Assembly (NCBI GenBank): GCA_010015655.1
Contig: ML976656.1
Coordinates: forward strand, 182,220-246,219
DNA: 64,000 bases
Direction of reading: 5' to 3'
DNA from: Bimuria novae-zelandiae CBS 107.79
Lineage: Eukaryota > Ascomycota > Dothideomycetes > Pleosporales > Didymosphaeriaceae
Shown: positions 12,260 through 23,948 of the stretch, piece after piece
Layout: every line of letters begins with the position of its first letter
Numbering within the stretch: position 1 is the stretch's first letter
Notes under the pieces: generated by a model
What the model saw: the letters and a program-made list of their open reading frames with translations, nothing else
What the model was told of the DNA's origin: nothing
Databases searched by the model: none
Program-made: the position numbers and the translations under genes

Positions 12260-13515
12260 TATTATAATTAAAATACTATTATCTATTCGTATCCTTTAGC
12301 TATACGTATTTAATAGAACCTATCTTATATATTAAATTTTGTAAACTACTTAGCTCCCTAGAGTTAATTTATAAGCTTTATTATTAGTAGCAAGGGGTAT
12401 TAGTTCTTTATTATTTTATAATTTAGCTATTAGAAGTTTATATATAATTAAAGTTATTTATCCTTCCTTAGCACGAATAGTATAGCAGAAGCTATTAGGC
12501 TTTTACTTAATTATATAAACTTTTTTTTAAAGTTTTTCTCTAACTATTTTATTAATTCCTCTTATTAGTTACGCGATAATAAATATAATTATTTAAAGTA
12601 TAGCTTTAAACCTTCTTATAGGTAGATTTCGTAATCCTATTCCTAGTGTTTTAGGAGTGTTTCGTCGTCTTACTCGTGGAACAGCTCTGCAAAATCTTTA
12701 TACTCTTTAGATATAGATAGAGTTTCTTGCCCCTCTTTCTAGAGCTGCTTTTCCTTATTTATATAACTCCTACTGCCTAAAGGTCCTTTTTATAGCTTCT
12801 CGCGATCTTATAAAGTAATATTTTTATAATTGTTAATTTCTTACTAGTTCCTTCACTAAAAGGTGTACACTAAACTTTTATGCTTACTTATTTTAATTTA
12901 TATACACCAGTAATTGTTATTATGGGTTTTTAGCTACATATTATCTTATTCTACTAGTTAATAATAGGGTTATATTATAATAATTAAATATAACTAATAA
13001 TTACTTTTAAGCTTCTAAAATCTATTATCGTGAAGCTATATTAGCTCTAGAGTCTATTTAAACTAATAGGTAATAGCGTTATTTTAAAGTATAACTAGCT
13101 ATTACTATATTCTTAGGATAACATCCTATTTACTATTTCTATCTATATAGGTATTTCCTTATTCCTATATAGCAAGTTATATTTCTTTACTATCTTAAGA
13201 GATATTAGACATATAGTCGCTTTAGGGTCTATTAGCGCTGTTACTTAGTAACTACTAATTATAACTTCTTTAGTTAGGTGTAGGTTATCTATACCTATTC
13301 CTGCCTTTTTTTACCTTTATAGGTACACTTTTACTAGTAAGGTCTTTCGTCTAGTAGCGCCCTGATTTTCTAATTTATTATTAGTCTTTTTAAAGTTATT
13401 TTAAGAAGCTTTTACTTTTTTATTCTACGTTCGCGTGGCTTCTTCTATGCTAATATTAGTTTTAGTCTTTTTTTATTACTTCTAGTAAAGCGCTTTATAG
13501 GTACTCCTAGTATTA
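12260..13515 (-). pseudogene. Gypsy II remnant: Gag end, protease and RT N-terminal part
   Basis: From right to left on the minus strand: a spacer, then a retropepsin-like segment near 13260-13190 (TALIDPKATICLISLKIVKK; the catalytic DSG/DTG triad has decayed to DPK). An RT N-terminal part follows with AELFHE near 12690 and ILFVLRKDK..LYINF near 12480-12430. The frame stops at the FotB insertion and resumes at 10412. It is strongly RIPed. No LTR is visible at the right before the FotA element at 13516. Confidence 0.8.
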
Positions 13516-15367
13516 ACATGTTTTATAAGCAAGCGGCCCATACAAGCGAGCGGCCCACCCCACTAACTTTTTGTAGCACATAAACTTCTACCTACTATGG
13601 CGTCCCTAATTTAGGCCTAACTAGCCTTTGCTAAGGCTGATATACACCTTGCAATCTTAGCTATTAATTAAAACTAAATTTAGTCTATAAGAGGTGCAGC
13701 ACACATATTTACTATTCCCTAAATAACCCTCTAACGCTAACGCGCTGGAATTGCTACGCGACGTAATTACTAGCCTAAATTAAAAAAGCTTACTAAGATA
13801 GAAGAGGAGGTAATTATTAGGCATATACTTGACCTAGATTCGCGAGGATTTCCGTCCACGCTAAGTGCTGTGTAAGATATGGCGGATAAGCTACTCGCTA
13901 AGCGAGGCGCTAGACAGGTTAGTAAGCAGTGGCTGCGCAACTTTGTTAAGTAAATAGATTATCTTACTATACGATTTAATTAACTGTATAATTAGTAGAG
14001 AGCTTTATGTAAGGATCTAGATACTATTAGAGCTTAGTTCGAGCTTGTAGCGCGCATAAAGGCTACCTATAGTATCTATAATAAGGATACCTATAACTTC
14101 GACGAGACTAGTTTTATAATAGGCAAGATATTATCTTAGCTTGTTATTACAGGCTTAGAGAGACGCGGCAGGCCAAAGGCTATCTAGCTAGGTAATTATA
14201 GGTAGACTATAGTAATCTATAGAATTAGCGCTGCTAACTAGGCGATTCTGCCCTTTATTATCTTCGCTAGCTAGTATTACCTCTCTGCCTAGTACTAGGA
14301 CGATAATATACCGCGCGACTAGGCTTTTACTATTAGCGATAATATCTAGACTACTAATAAGCTTAGAGTAGAGTAGCTAAGGCACTTTATTAAGTATATA
14401 GTAAAGTGTAGGGTAGGTGCGCGCTAGCTACTTATACTTAATAGCTATAAGAGCTATAACTTGCTTGAATTTTAAGAGCTCTGCAAGGAGAATAATATCT
14501 ATACTCTTTATATACTACTATATTCGTCGCACCTTCTATAGCTACTTAATATTAGCTACTTTTCGCTGTTAAAGCGCGCGTATAGCTACTAGATTAAGAG
14601 CCTAATGCGCGACTATATTAACTATATTATAAAGCTAGAGTTCCTACTAGCCTTCTGCGCAGCCTATAAGTAGTTAATTATAAAGGAAAATATCTACGCA
14701 AGCTTTTAAGGCGCTAGCCTAGTTCTATACGACCTAGAGGTAGTAATATTAAAGCTTAATGTTAAGCTTTATACGCTAACGCCGCCTCTGCTAGAGGTTA
14801 CCCTTTAAGAAGCTAAAACACTAAGCAACGCGTGCGAGCTAGAGGCTTAATTAATATTAATTCGCGATAGGATTTAAAGGCATAAGAGTTTATTACCTAC
14901 TTTTATTATTATAGCGCTTAATTAGCTTAAAAAGGGCGCTAAGGTAATAGCTTACGAAAGTACGCTTATGCGCGATTAGATCGCGAGGCTTAAAAAGGCT
15001 AATAAGGCCGCTATAACGCGTAAATAGCGCAAAAAGAAGCGGATCTAGAGGCAGGGTACCTTAATAAAGGTAAAAGCAGAGAAGATTATCGCTTAAAAGG
15101 ATGTTAAGTAGTAGATAGAGGTAGAAATATGTTAAGATAAGGCGCGATTAGGTGCTAATTGGTAGGCTTTAACACGCTGTAGCCGCTGCAAGAAGACTGG
15201 CCATAACATGCGAACATGCAAGAACGATATTATAGATACTATTTAATCTAGTATAGCAATTATATACTATTATCTTATTGTGTTGTTAAGATAGGTTGCT
15301 GTAAAGGTATAAAAAGTTGGTGGGGTGGGCCGCTCGCTTGTATGGGCCGCTCGCTTATAAAACACGT
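13516..15367 (+). mobile_element. FotA copy 1: Fot1/pogo-like DNA transposon
   Basis: This 1852-bp element has near-identical inverted ends (ACGTGTTTTATAAGCGAGCG..), each with two tandem 17-bp units (TATAAGCGAGCGGCCCA, TACAAGCGAGCGGCCCA). The plus strand carries a degraded transposase. The HTH region near 13840-13960 reads RGFPSTLSAV..MADKLLAKRGA, the catalytic-type NFDETSFIIGKI is near 14095-14130, and SLLKRAYSY is near 14565. TA is present on the left (13514-13515) but the right flank is GA, so the right junction is altered. The copy at 26745-28596 has exactly the same length. Confidence 0.9.
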
Positions 15368-15371
15368 GAAG

Positions 15372-17640
15372 TAAAAAATTTATATTTTATATAATAAAAG
15401 CAGTATCGTTTGAAGATTAGAAAGGTATACACTTTTACTAGTAAATAAGCTATTTTTTAAACTTTAATAACTCTATAATTACTAAGCTATAGCTATCTTA
15501 TGTAAAAGTTTTTTATAGAGAAAAATCAGCGTATTTTTAATAACGTACCTCACAAGCGAGTTGGATACATAAGCGAGTTGAATCCTCTACCAAGACCCCG
15601 TTAAAGTCCATATTTTACACAATAGTACAGAACTCGCATAAATAGTTATAAGAAATTATAAGAAGCTAATTTACTTAAAATTTACTTTTACTTTTGTTTT
15701 ATATATATGCGTATTATGTCTAGCCTTACTATAGTGTCTATAGTGCTACTAAATTAATTTATTTTTATTAGCTGATATCTTTTTCTTTGCCTTTTTATTA
15801 TTACTACGCGCCGTAAAGTCCTTCAAGGTAGTTAGTTACTAATTATTAGTAGCTATAAGAACCTCTTCTTACTATAGTTACTTTTTTTTATATAATTTTT
15901 ATTACATAGTAGCCTTATTAGTAGCTTAAAGCTTAGTAATTTACTTCTACGCTAATACAAGCTTATACGCTACTATTATTACGGCTTTTATTATTATTTT
16001 TAAAAGTCTTAACTAAACTTATTTAAGAACTATTTAGGTGCTTCTAAATCTTTTCCGTTACTAGCGTTAATTATAACCCTAGTTCTAAGGTGTTACTAAG
16101 TATCTATAACTACTATATACTATTGCGTATACTATAAGGCGAAGGTGTACGTAGATAGACGTTAAGCTTTAATATTATTACTTCTAAGTTACGGGGAATA
16201 AGGCTAGCGCCTTAAAATCTTTTTTAAATATTACTTTAAGTTATTATAGTCTTAAAAGTAGTAATAAAGTAAAGTAAAAACTTAGTTTTAGTAATATGGG
16301 TAATATAGTTACGTATTAGATCTTTAGCTTAGCGCCTTTACGCCTTCTTTAATAGCGAGAAATATCCTATATCTAGTAGCTATAAGAGGTACGACAAATG
16401 CGGAGGTATATAACGAGTAATAATTTTATTATCCTTATTTTATTATTAAAACTTAAGTAAGTTATAGCTCTTATACTTATTTATAATAAGTAGCTAATAA
16501 TTATTAATAGTACGCCTTTTTATATACGCGTTAAAATACTTTAACTAATATAAACTAAGCTTATTTATTATCTAACTATTTTTAAAGACTTTAAAAATCT
16601 AGTTACGAGATAGATCCTTCTCTTAGTATTAGATAGAGAGGTAGTGCTTATCCTAAAAGATAATAAAGGGTAGAATTTCCTAGCCCATCGCATTAACGTC
16701 CTAGATAACTAAAGTTTACTTTTAATTACCTTACTATACGCTTCGTAGCCTGTCTTAACGCTTAAAGCCTATAATAACTAATCTTATTAATATTATACCT
16801 ATTATAAAGCTAGTCTTATTAAAGTTATAGGTATCTTTATCTAGGATACTATACTTAGCTTTAGTATTCTTTATAAGCTAGAACTAGCCGTATATAATCT
16901 TAGAATCCTTATAGAGGGCTCTCTTATAGTTATACTTTTAATTAAATTTAACGTAGTGCTCTAGCTAGCGCTTAATAAAAGTTATAGCACAGCTTTAGCT
17001 TATAAAGTTACGGTAACGCTTAGCTAGTAAAGAATTAGCTATATCTTTTATAATAATAAGCTTAGGCAGAAATCCTCGCGCGTTAAGGTTAAGTATATAT
17101 TAAATAATTACTTACTCCTTTATTAGAAGGAGATTTATAAAGTTAGGCATATAATTACGTTAAAATGTCTTTTTAGCGTATTAGTTGATTAGTATAGTTT
17201 TAAAAATATTATAAATAAATACAGCGTATTACAAGATTAAAATTGCGTCTTATTAAAGCGCTTAACTAGTAAGCTATATATAAGCTTTTTTTAAAAGTAA
17301 TAATTAATGAAGTAGTTAAGATATTAATTTATATTATAGGTGATAGTATAATTTAGCAAGGTCTTGGCAGAGTGTCCGACTCGCTTGTGTGTCCGACTCG
17401 CTTGTGAGGTACGTTATTCTAAATATCTTAAGAATTAAAGTAGCTATAGCTTAGTAATATAGAATATACGTTCTATATAAAGCTAATATTGTATAAAAAT
17501 AGTTTAAAGAGTTTATTATAATGTAATTATAGAGTTATTAATGTTTAAAAAAATTGCCTTTTTATTAGTAAAAGTGTATACCTTTCTAATTTTCAATCTA
17601 TACTTCGTTTAGTGTATATAATAATAAAAAATTATTTTAA
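15372..17640. repeat. Inverted-repeat arms interrupted by the FotC element
   Basis: 15416-15510 and 17430-17605 are inverted copies. Both contain ATTAGAAAGGTATACACTTTTACTA and, further in, AATAACTCTATAATTAC and ATTACTAAGCTATAGCTA. Weaker matching continues outward to about 15372 and 17640. Without the 1.87-kb FotC element the arms would sit about 60 bp apart, which fits a palindromic (foldback or MITE-like) element whose loop took the FotC insertion. No coding sequence is seen in the arms. Confidence 0.55.
15543..17414 (-). mobile_element. FotC: Fot1/pogo-like DNA transposon
   Basis: This 1872-bp element is flanked by TA on both sides (15541-15542, 17415-17416). Its inverted repeats of about 60 bp start ACGTACCTCACAAGCGAG and end in a CCAAGACC block. 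Each terminus has two 17-bp tandem units (CACAAGCGAGTCGGACA). The transposase reads on the minus strand, with the N-terminal HTH at the right (about 17110-16960). It is very heavily RIPed. The interior aligns with the truncated element at 1-464, but their terminal units differ. Confidence 0.88.
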
Positions 17641-17760
17641 ACTTTGAAAATAAATACTTTTCTATTATAAATTCAAGCGATATTAAAAAATATTACCTAG
17701 ATTTATAGTTATAGGGCTTTAAAGTTAGTAATTTTCTTAAAATTTACTAGTAAAAAGCCG
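17417..17760. other. AT-rich strip between FotC and the gene island
   Basis: It carries the right inverted-repeat arm described above, then about 120 bp of AT-rich sequence with no gene. Composition changes sharply at about 17755-17765 (..AAAAGCCGCGCATCACGCG), the left border of the gene island. Confidence 0.5.
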
Positions 17761-19505
17761 CGCATCACGCGCACGGAGAGGGTAGTAGTTCGACATCATA
17801 AGGAGCGCTTTCATGCCAACTACGTTGCTGTACAAAGATACCATGCAACCATTTCCGGCATGAAGAACTGGCACATTTTCTTCCACTAACTCATTCGAAA
17901 CCGGATCATTATCATTGCCTGTATGATGTAGCCAATTATTGTCAACGTGCTGTATGAACCACTATCGAGCTTTTTGTCCTTCGCAGCTTTCCAAGGCATG
18001 ACGCAATGTAATACAAACACGCAGTAATTGTCAAAAGCCCTACAACTTCAAAAGGCTGAAAGATAAATGTCTACCAGCCGATGTAACAGCATCTGGTATC
18101 TATATTCCGCGTTCCCTTGCGCATTTATGAATGTTCACTCACTAATCTTCATTCTCGGAGCCTACTAGTCCGAGACAACGTAGTTTATAAGCTGTCGCTT
18201 TATGAAATGTTCCACGCTCAACTCAATCAAATCAAATTATAGATCAGCCTCACGATTCATAAAGGCTGTCTGCAGTATTAAAGATAAGCGTGATTAGGGC
18301 ATTCATGACAATATACGAAGCCTGTATCGGCTTCATGTAGCGCTTACCGTGCGAGCGAGTAAGAATGAAGGAAGACTTATCCCACAATCCTGCGTGCTTA
18401 TCTTACCTCGATGACATCCAAATGAATCTGCGAAGCACGACCTATCGTCCTACAACCACCAATGTGCCCTCCCTTGAGTCTGCCTTGTGCACAAAGTCAG
18501 ACACATCGTCACATGAAACATGCAACGGGCAGCAGCTGTTAACGGAATGTTAGTCTGAAGGAGCACCTCGTGCATTCCTGGGCCCATAGTTGGTGTGGTA
18601 CACGCATTAGCTTAGGGAGAGAGCTGGAATTCCGGTGAACAAGACAGTAGGCAGTCAGGTTGAAGACCAGGGGCTGTGAGGTCGATGGTGATTGATAGTC
18701 AAGAAAATGGTATCACAAATGTCGTGCTTGAACTCCCCTCATACCCTAGTTTTGTGCAAGCTTAACATTTGGCACGATCTGGGCAGGATCAACCGGATTC
18801 GTCTCCAACACCCTGTAGTGCACATATAATGGTAACTAAGGTTCTAGGATATATGTTCTATTGCTAGCTTGCAGATGAATGCAAGGAGTATTTGATGCAG
18901 CACCGGAAATGTCTGGTCTTTCCCTGGCGTATTTGTGTACTATATTGCTTACAGCCAGGGATAAGTGATCCGACTCTTGTCTAGGTCCTTGAGGATTGTA
19001 TTTTATTCTATCGGTCGGCCATCTTCCGCATGCTCGTGTATCGGTAGTACGGAACAGAGATAACCCGAGTCGGCCTTGTCAGGCTAACTTGCCCCTCCTA
19101 CTGACCGACCCTGTTATCACCACGTGTAAGTACGAGGATGTTGCATATGCAGTGTGTGCTCTGGAAAGTACTTCAATTGGTCGAACAATGAGATCCCATT
19201 CGGCAGTACGTGCTGGCAGCCATAACCGGCGAGTCACAGAAATCTATGTGTTCCGTATCCTGCAAGTCTAATGCAACGTGAAGCGCCTTTTCCCATCCAA
19301 AGGCCATGATTGGGAAAGTGGGGTATCATGCGTCGAAGTAACTGGCCCACCCATTCCATAGCACGGGGTTTGTGCCAGACCGTCAACGCCATTGATGAGA
19401 TGTGCAAACTAGTTGGCAATTCGCATGCATAACCACCTAATCTTTTCTATACGTAGAATTGTAAAAGAAACGTATCAAGTAGTTCCTAGTATAGGACAGA
19501 CAAGG
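17761..19505. other. Gene-poor stretch of normal composition
   Basis: This sequence is not RIPed and has mixed codons, but I could not find a convincing gene on either strand. Open stretches of 60-90 codons occur (18365-18553, 18996-19271) without recognisable domains or convincing splice partners. It is likely intergenic DNA and the 3' flank of the VWA gene, possibly with unrecognised decayed genes. Confidence 0.4.
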
Positions 19506-20545
19506 TCAAGTCGACCGATGAAGTTCCTTAGAATTCCGGTCTAGACGGCGGTTGACACTGCCGAGCACAGCCTGAAATTAAATGAGTATGCAAAAATTCA
19601 TAGACACTGCTGTACACGTACCTTCATGATGCCGTCAGATGTGAGGCCTTGACCCTTTCCATCTTTGAAGGGCACCGTGTCGACAATATCGCGGATGTCA
19701 TTGTTACTGCTTATGTCGTCGTCGAGTGACTTGAGCATCAGCCGGGCACGCTCATCCGGTCCGATTTGAAAGAACTGGATACCCACCTGCCACGGCGGGG
19801 CTTCCCACCTGTCCAGCTTCTTCGCAACATCCATAATGGTGCCTGCCACGTCATCGTGAGCCTCACCATCCGTGATGACGATGATGTTCACGGGTTTCGT
19901 GCCACTCGGATTCTTCTTGTAATCTGCGAGATACGGGGTAAGGATCTCGTACAGTCGCTGGCCAGTAAATGTCTGTCCCTCGGGCTTGACAATTGTGAAG
20001 ATCTCCTGGATGGCCTGGGCCGTCCGGTTGTGCTTCCACACCTTCTTCTCGTTGAGAAACCAAACATCTACACCGTCCTCGTCATGATCCGCGCAGATGG
20101 GCGCGATCACTCGAAGAGCTTCCCCAACTTCTTTCCAATATGACCCAGCCATCGAACCCGAATCATCGATCAGGAAGATGGTGTCGAAGTTGCTTAGAAA
20201 TGCATAACGGTCGTCATCTGTTGTAGTTACGATGCGGCTCTGATAAACAATCGGCGCTGAATTTGGAAGACCAGGTGTGTACGCTGGAGGTGGATCATTT
20301 GCACCTAGTCGTGCGAATGGATTGCCAATAGAACCACCTATTGTCTGTTAATCGCAAGAAAACAAGAAAGTGAAGATTTCCTTACTGGGACGACGAGTAG
20401 CAGGTGCAGCGCTAGGAAAGCGGAGGCTGTTGTTAGGGGCAAGATAACCGCCTGAAGTTGCTCCAGCTGGAGTGTTTGCTGACTCAGCTGACTTCAGCGG
20501 GGTTGAGCATCGCCTGCTGAGCTTCTTCTTCAGACTGCCCAGCAT
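19506..20545 (-). CDS. VWA-domain protein (fungal, about 313 aa)
   Basis: Model: three exons, 20545-20386, 20337-19622 and 19571-19506. Introns of 48 and 50 nt start GTAAGG and GTACGT; the second ends TTTCAG. The first acceptor is read as AATAG at 20338, because the CAG six bases earlier breaks the frame. The protein is 313 aa: a basic start (MLGSLKKKLSRR), a Ser/Pro-rich lead with NPFARLG and PPPAYTP, then a von Willebrand factor A domain. The metal-site motif is DDSGSMAGSYW (D-x-S-x-S), with VNIIVITDGEAHDD downstream. The C-terminus is VLGSVNRRLDRNSK. VWA folds bind ligands or partner proteins through the metal site; a cytosolic location fits the lack of a signal peptide, and the partner is unknown. 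An acceptor-like site just 5' of the ATG (ACGCGCAG) suggests a 5'UTR intron or an extra upstream exon. Confidence 0.8.
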
Positions 20546-21443
20546 ACTGCGCGTGTGATGTTAATAGTAGACGCCCGTTACTGGTGTGTCGCGATATTGA
20601 GATATGGTAGGTGGAAGGGCGTTTTGGTTGGGGTTGTTGAACGAGCAAATGGTGAGAGGTGGTCCGGACATGGATGACATGCATGAGGCGAGAGCGTTTC
20701 AGTACTTGCTGTAAAGAATCCACCTAAACGGAAAGCTCCACTTGCGCAAATTGTATGACCTAATGGCCCGTGAATTGAACCTGCATTGAACCGTGGCTCG
20801 CACATAGTCTTATATACCTAGTGAAATGCAGCACAAACCCTCTTCGCCTTTCTCTCTGCCTCAAGAACTGCCTTGTGTGGCTCAAAGCAGCCATGAATGC
20901 CAGGGCGGGCACAGCCACGGTCAGCCTACAGCTACCTGATCTGCCTAGCTGCGCGACCAAACACAACTTTTCCAGTGACACTCCAGCAACATCTGATTTG
21001 CCAAACGCACGCACATGACTAAATTCGAATAGTGGTCCCACGGTCATGGTACGAACTGTTCTCACTGTGCGAGCGAACGGATGACCCCGCTTTCACCTAG
21101 CTAATTGCCACGGTGCGATGACAATGGCTCCATTCCATTGCTCTACCAAGGCACACTCGAGGCAGAGTTGTTCATCAACCCCACAATCGACATTCGCGAG
21201 AGTCCGTTCTGGTGACTTAAAAATATAGCATATGACAGGGTAGGTATGTAGATTTAAGTGTACCGTCACTCAGCCGTCTCTGCCTCAGGCTGACTTACAA
21301 CGGACATGGCTTGATCAGGGCTGGGTGCCAGAATAAGGCAGGCGCGAACCCTCAACACCTGGCGTAAGCATGTAAAGGAGGTCGAGAACCGTATTCTGTA
21401 TGCCGAGTGAACACAGGCTGCAATTCGCCTTCAACGTTTGGCC
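20546..21443. other. Intergenic, upstream of the VWA gene and downstream of the BTB gene
   Basis: About 0.9 kb of normal composition. It must hold the promoter and 5' leader of the minus-strand VWA gene and the 3' end of the BTB gene. Several overlapping open frames lack domains and fit no splice model. A pyrimidine-rich leader with TACTATTAAC (minus strand, about 20575-20565) followed by an acceptor-like CGCGCAG supports a leader intron for the VWA gene. Confidence 0.4.
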
Positions 21444-22776
21444 CTAGTAGATGTCCCTCGCAGTCCAGTCCCTCTCAGTCGCCATGAACAGGCCGCGAAC
21501 CACGATATGTCTGCTGAGGCAACTGCTAGGCGACCGATGATGGCCTTTCGATATCATGCGATTACCGGTCAACGACCTTGGATGAGCCCACATCACCGGT
21601 CTCTTAGCAGCAGACCAGGCGTAGGTGGGGCGATTGTTCTTCCAGCACTCGAGGCATAGTCCGATATCAAGACTGGTCGTGTCCAGACATAACTGATTCT
21701 GGAGCAGGTCGACCAGAGGTAATATCCTAGCCCGCAGACCACAATGCATATGGTTGCGATCAACTTGATATGAGGAGCATTGCCGGAGCGACTCTAGTAG
21801 ACGCTCAATATCTCCGGTGTAGTAGGTCGGCTCAGTACTATCATAGATGGTACCCTGTAACCGCAACGTACCCAGTCTCGTGAAAAATTTGATAATTTCG
21901 CCTAACTGGAATGAGTCGCATTGGATGGAAGTGTCGTAGCCCAGCTTGCATTGGCGTTCGCCTGAGGTATATAGCTTAAGGAATTGTGATTGGAGCGAGT
22001 TGATTGTCTCAAGTATGTACTCTCGTCGTTGTATCAATTCATCTGATTACATTCGTTAGTACATCAGAGTAGTCATCCATAGAGACGTCCTAGCAGTACT
22101 GACCTTCAACTCCATCTGGCAAGTTCCACCACAGTGGCTTTGTATGATCCTCTTCGATGCCTGGCTGCCATTGCGAGGAGTCTCGAAGTATCAAGTGCTT
22201 TGAATACCGTGTGACCCAAGGCGCATGATCGAACAGTAACCCAACTAAGAGCTTCTGCCGAACCCGTTCCTCTGTCATCCCCGTGCTGATCTTTCCCTTG
22301 GACGTTCTCGCGTCCAACAAAGCCCCGTATTTCTTTTTCCGCACGTATTGAGAAAGAGTTTCCGTAGCATCGAAGCGATCGGCGACGACTGCGAGGTTGG
22401 CTAGGTTGGATACAGGCGGAGTCGCAGTCGAGAGATCTTGTCCATGTACGGCTCGTAGAAAGTCCGCAAACAGATTCTCTGTGCTCGAAGCACTTGTTCT
22501 TCCGACATTTACGATCGTGATACGTGGTAGGGCGTCGACTGGTGCATCTTCGAGGCTCGAGTGTTCGGCTAAGTTTAGGGCTGCCAGCGCTTCGGACAGT
22601 TGTTGACCCTCGCTAAAACGATCGCTAAACAAGTTTTCGAAATACCGCGAGCTGGCTCGGAGTGCTTTCGAATCGACGCGGTAGGAAAATCGCGTGCCAC
22701 CTTCTTCCTGGCTGACGTTCAATATTAGGTCGCCTGTAGGCGTAACAACAACGAGAGCCTCTCCCTCTGCTGCCAT
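21444..22776 (-). CDS. BTB/POZ-domain protein (about 423 aa)
   Basis: Two exons, 22776-22104 and 22042-21444, are joined by a 61-nt intron. The donor is GTCAGT, the branch-like sequence is TACTAAC, and the acceptor ends ATCAG. Joining gives a 423-aa frame. The N-terminal part (about residues 8-60) reads as a fungal BTB domain: a short strand set with VVTPTGDLILNVS, then FSYRVDSKALRASSRYFENLF, the usual 'substrate shown as resting in a cell structure' half-site of this family. The C-terminal 200 residues, including a CLECW segment, are not recognised. BTB domains dimerise and often link targets to cullin-3 ligases; no substrate can be inferred. The last 60 residues are basic and less conserved-looking, so the 3' end could contain another intron. 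Confidence 0.72.
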
Positions 22777-23948
22777 CTTACAACAAATGCGGTTTTACCC
22801 GAGCTTAGCGAAACGAGGTCGGTTGAGCTGTCATGAAACTTGCTGGTATGTGGAGGAACGTATGGGCAAGAAACGGTAGTCTCGCGATCTGCCTCTAAAC
22901 TTTCAGCGCTCCTTCCTCGAGTTTCATTCCAATTTATGTGCCGTGTGACAGTGGTATATACAGAGATAATGCATTAATATCTCACGGGTACGGCCAAGCC
23001 ATGGCGAAAAAAGAGTAGTGCACCGTGAACCGATGATGTTACAGCGGCAATGGTTTCGCCGCGGGGAAGAGACGTTGCGCACGTGCCACCAGCAAAACCT
23101 CCGCGGGAAGGAGGACGTCGACTGCAACATGGTCTTCGACGCATACTGACAATACTCCTTCAACACATTGTTACTACGTATAATGCGGCTGAATATCTAG
23201 AAATAGATTTTGTGCAAACGGCGCGAGAACAGCGAGTACGACATATTCACCCTCTGACCTCAACTGCGCAGGTGTGTAGGAAAACTTCTTCAAAATCATT
23301 AGCTTCCATTGCACTATTACTGTCTACGTTACGTCAGACATCGATTTCGCCTTCAGTTACCGTCGCAAAGTCTGCAACCATTCGATTCCGAGAAGTACAC
23401 CCGGATCTGCACCCAAGAGCGAGGGCACACACCAAACGGCCGGGCACAAAGTAGATGCAGTCGACCACTGTATGGCTCGGCCTGAAGTACACAAAGGACT
23501 AAGACAAGTCTAAACTGGAGTGTTCTTACCCGACCTTGAACCTACACGACTGGGCAGGATCCACGCAATGGTATACAATAAACATTCATCATTTACTATC
23601 GCCCCTTTCTCGTCTCTCCACACCAACACATAAGCCCTCCCCAACCAAAGCTCATCGCTTCATCAATATGCTCCGAACCAGTCAGGAGTCCCCAAGCCAC
23701 CACCCCGACCCTGCAGTACCCGAGATCCCAGACGCCAGCAACACCGCACAATACGTGCCCACAGAACGGATGGGTAAATGAATCAAATAAAAGTTGCATG
23801 AAAACGCCTGCGAGGGTATACAGTTAGGTAGGTAGGTTGTAGCTCCGTTTCGTACAACCAACCTTTCTTTCATTCGACGGTCTTCCTTCTTCAGAGAGGT
23901 CGGGGCAGATGGCAATAGAATGCAGTTCCGTCAGCAGGAAGCTCGCAT
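22777..23948. other. Intergenic region between the BTB and secreted-protein genes
   Basis: This is normal-composition DNA. It includes the BTB promoter side and the 3' flank of the next gene. A plus-strand open frame with a CA/CT-rich leader and possible start at 23668 (MLRTSQESPSHHPDPAVPE) is the only hint of a small gene. It has no partner exon or domain, so it is not called. Confidence 0.4.

Noticed and set aside
13319..13345. Short match of GTACACTTTTACTAGTAA to the inverted arm at 15425
   Set aside because: Only about 17 bp in AT-rich RIPed DNA and inside the Gypsy II protease region; too short to support shared origin.
18996..19271. 91-codon open frame in the island
   Set aside because: Composition and residues look random; no start context, domain or intron partner.
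23050..23454. 134-codon plus-strand frame upstream of the BTB gene
   Set aside because: Low-complexity basic translation typical of GC-rich non-coding DNA; likely promoter or leader region of the minus-strand gene.
23536..23781. Plus-strand 81-codon frame with possible start at 23668 and a CA/CT-rich leader
   Set aside because: No domain, no homologue recalled and no convincing splice partner; it overlaps minus-strand open frames equally well.
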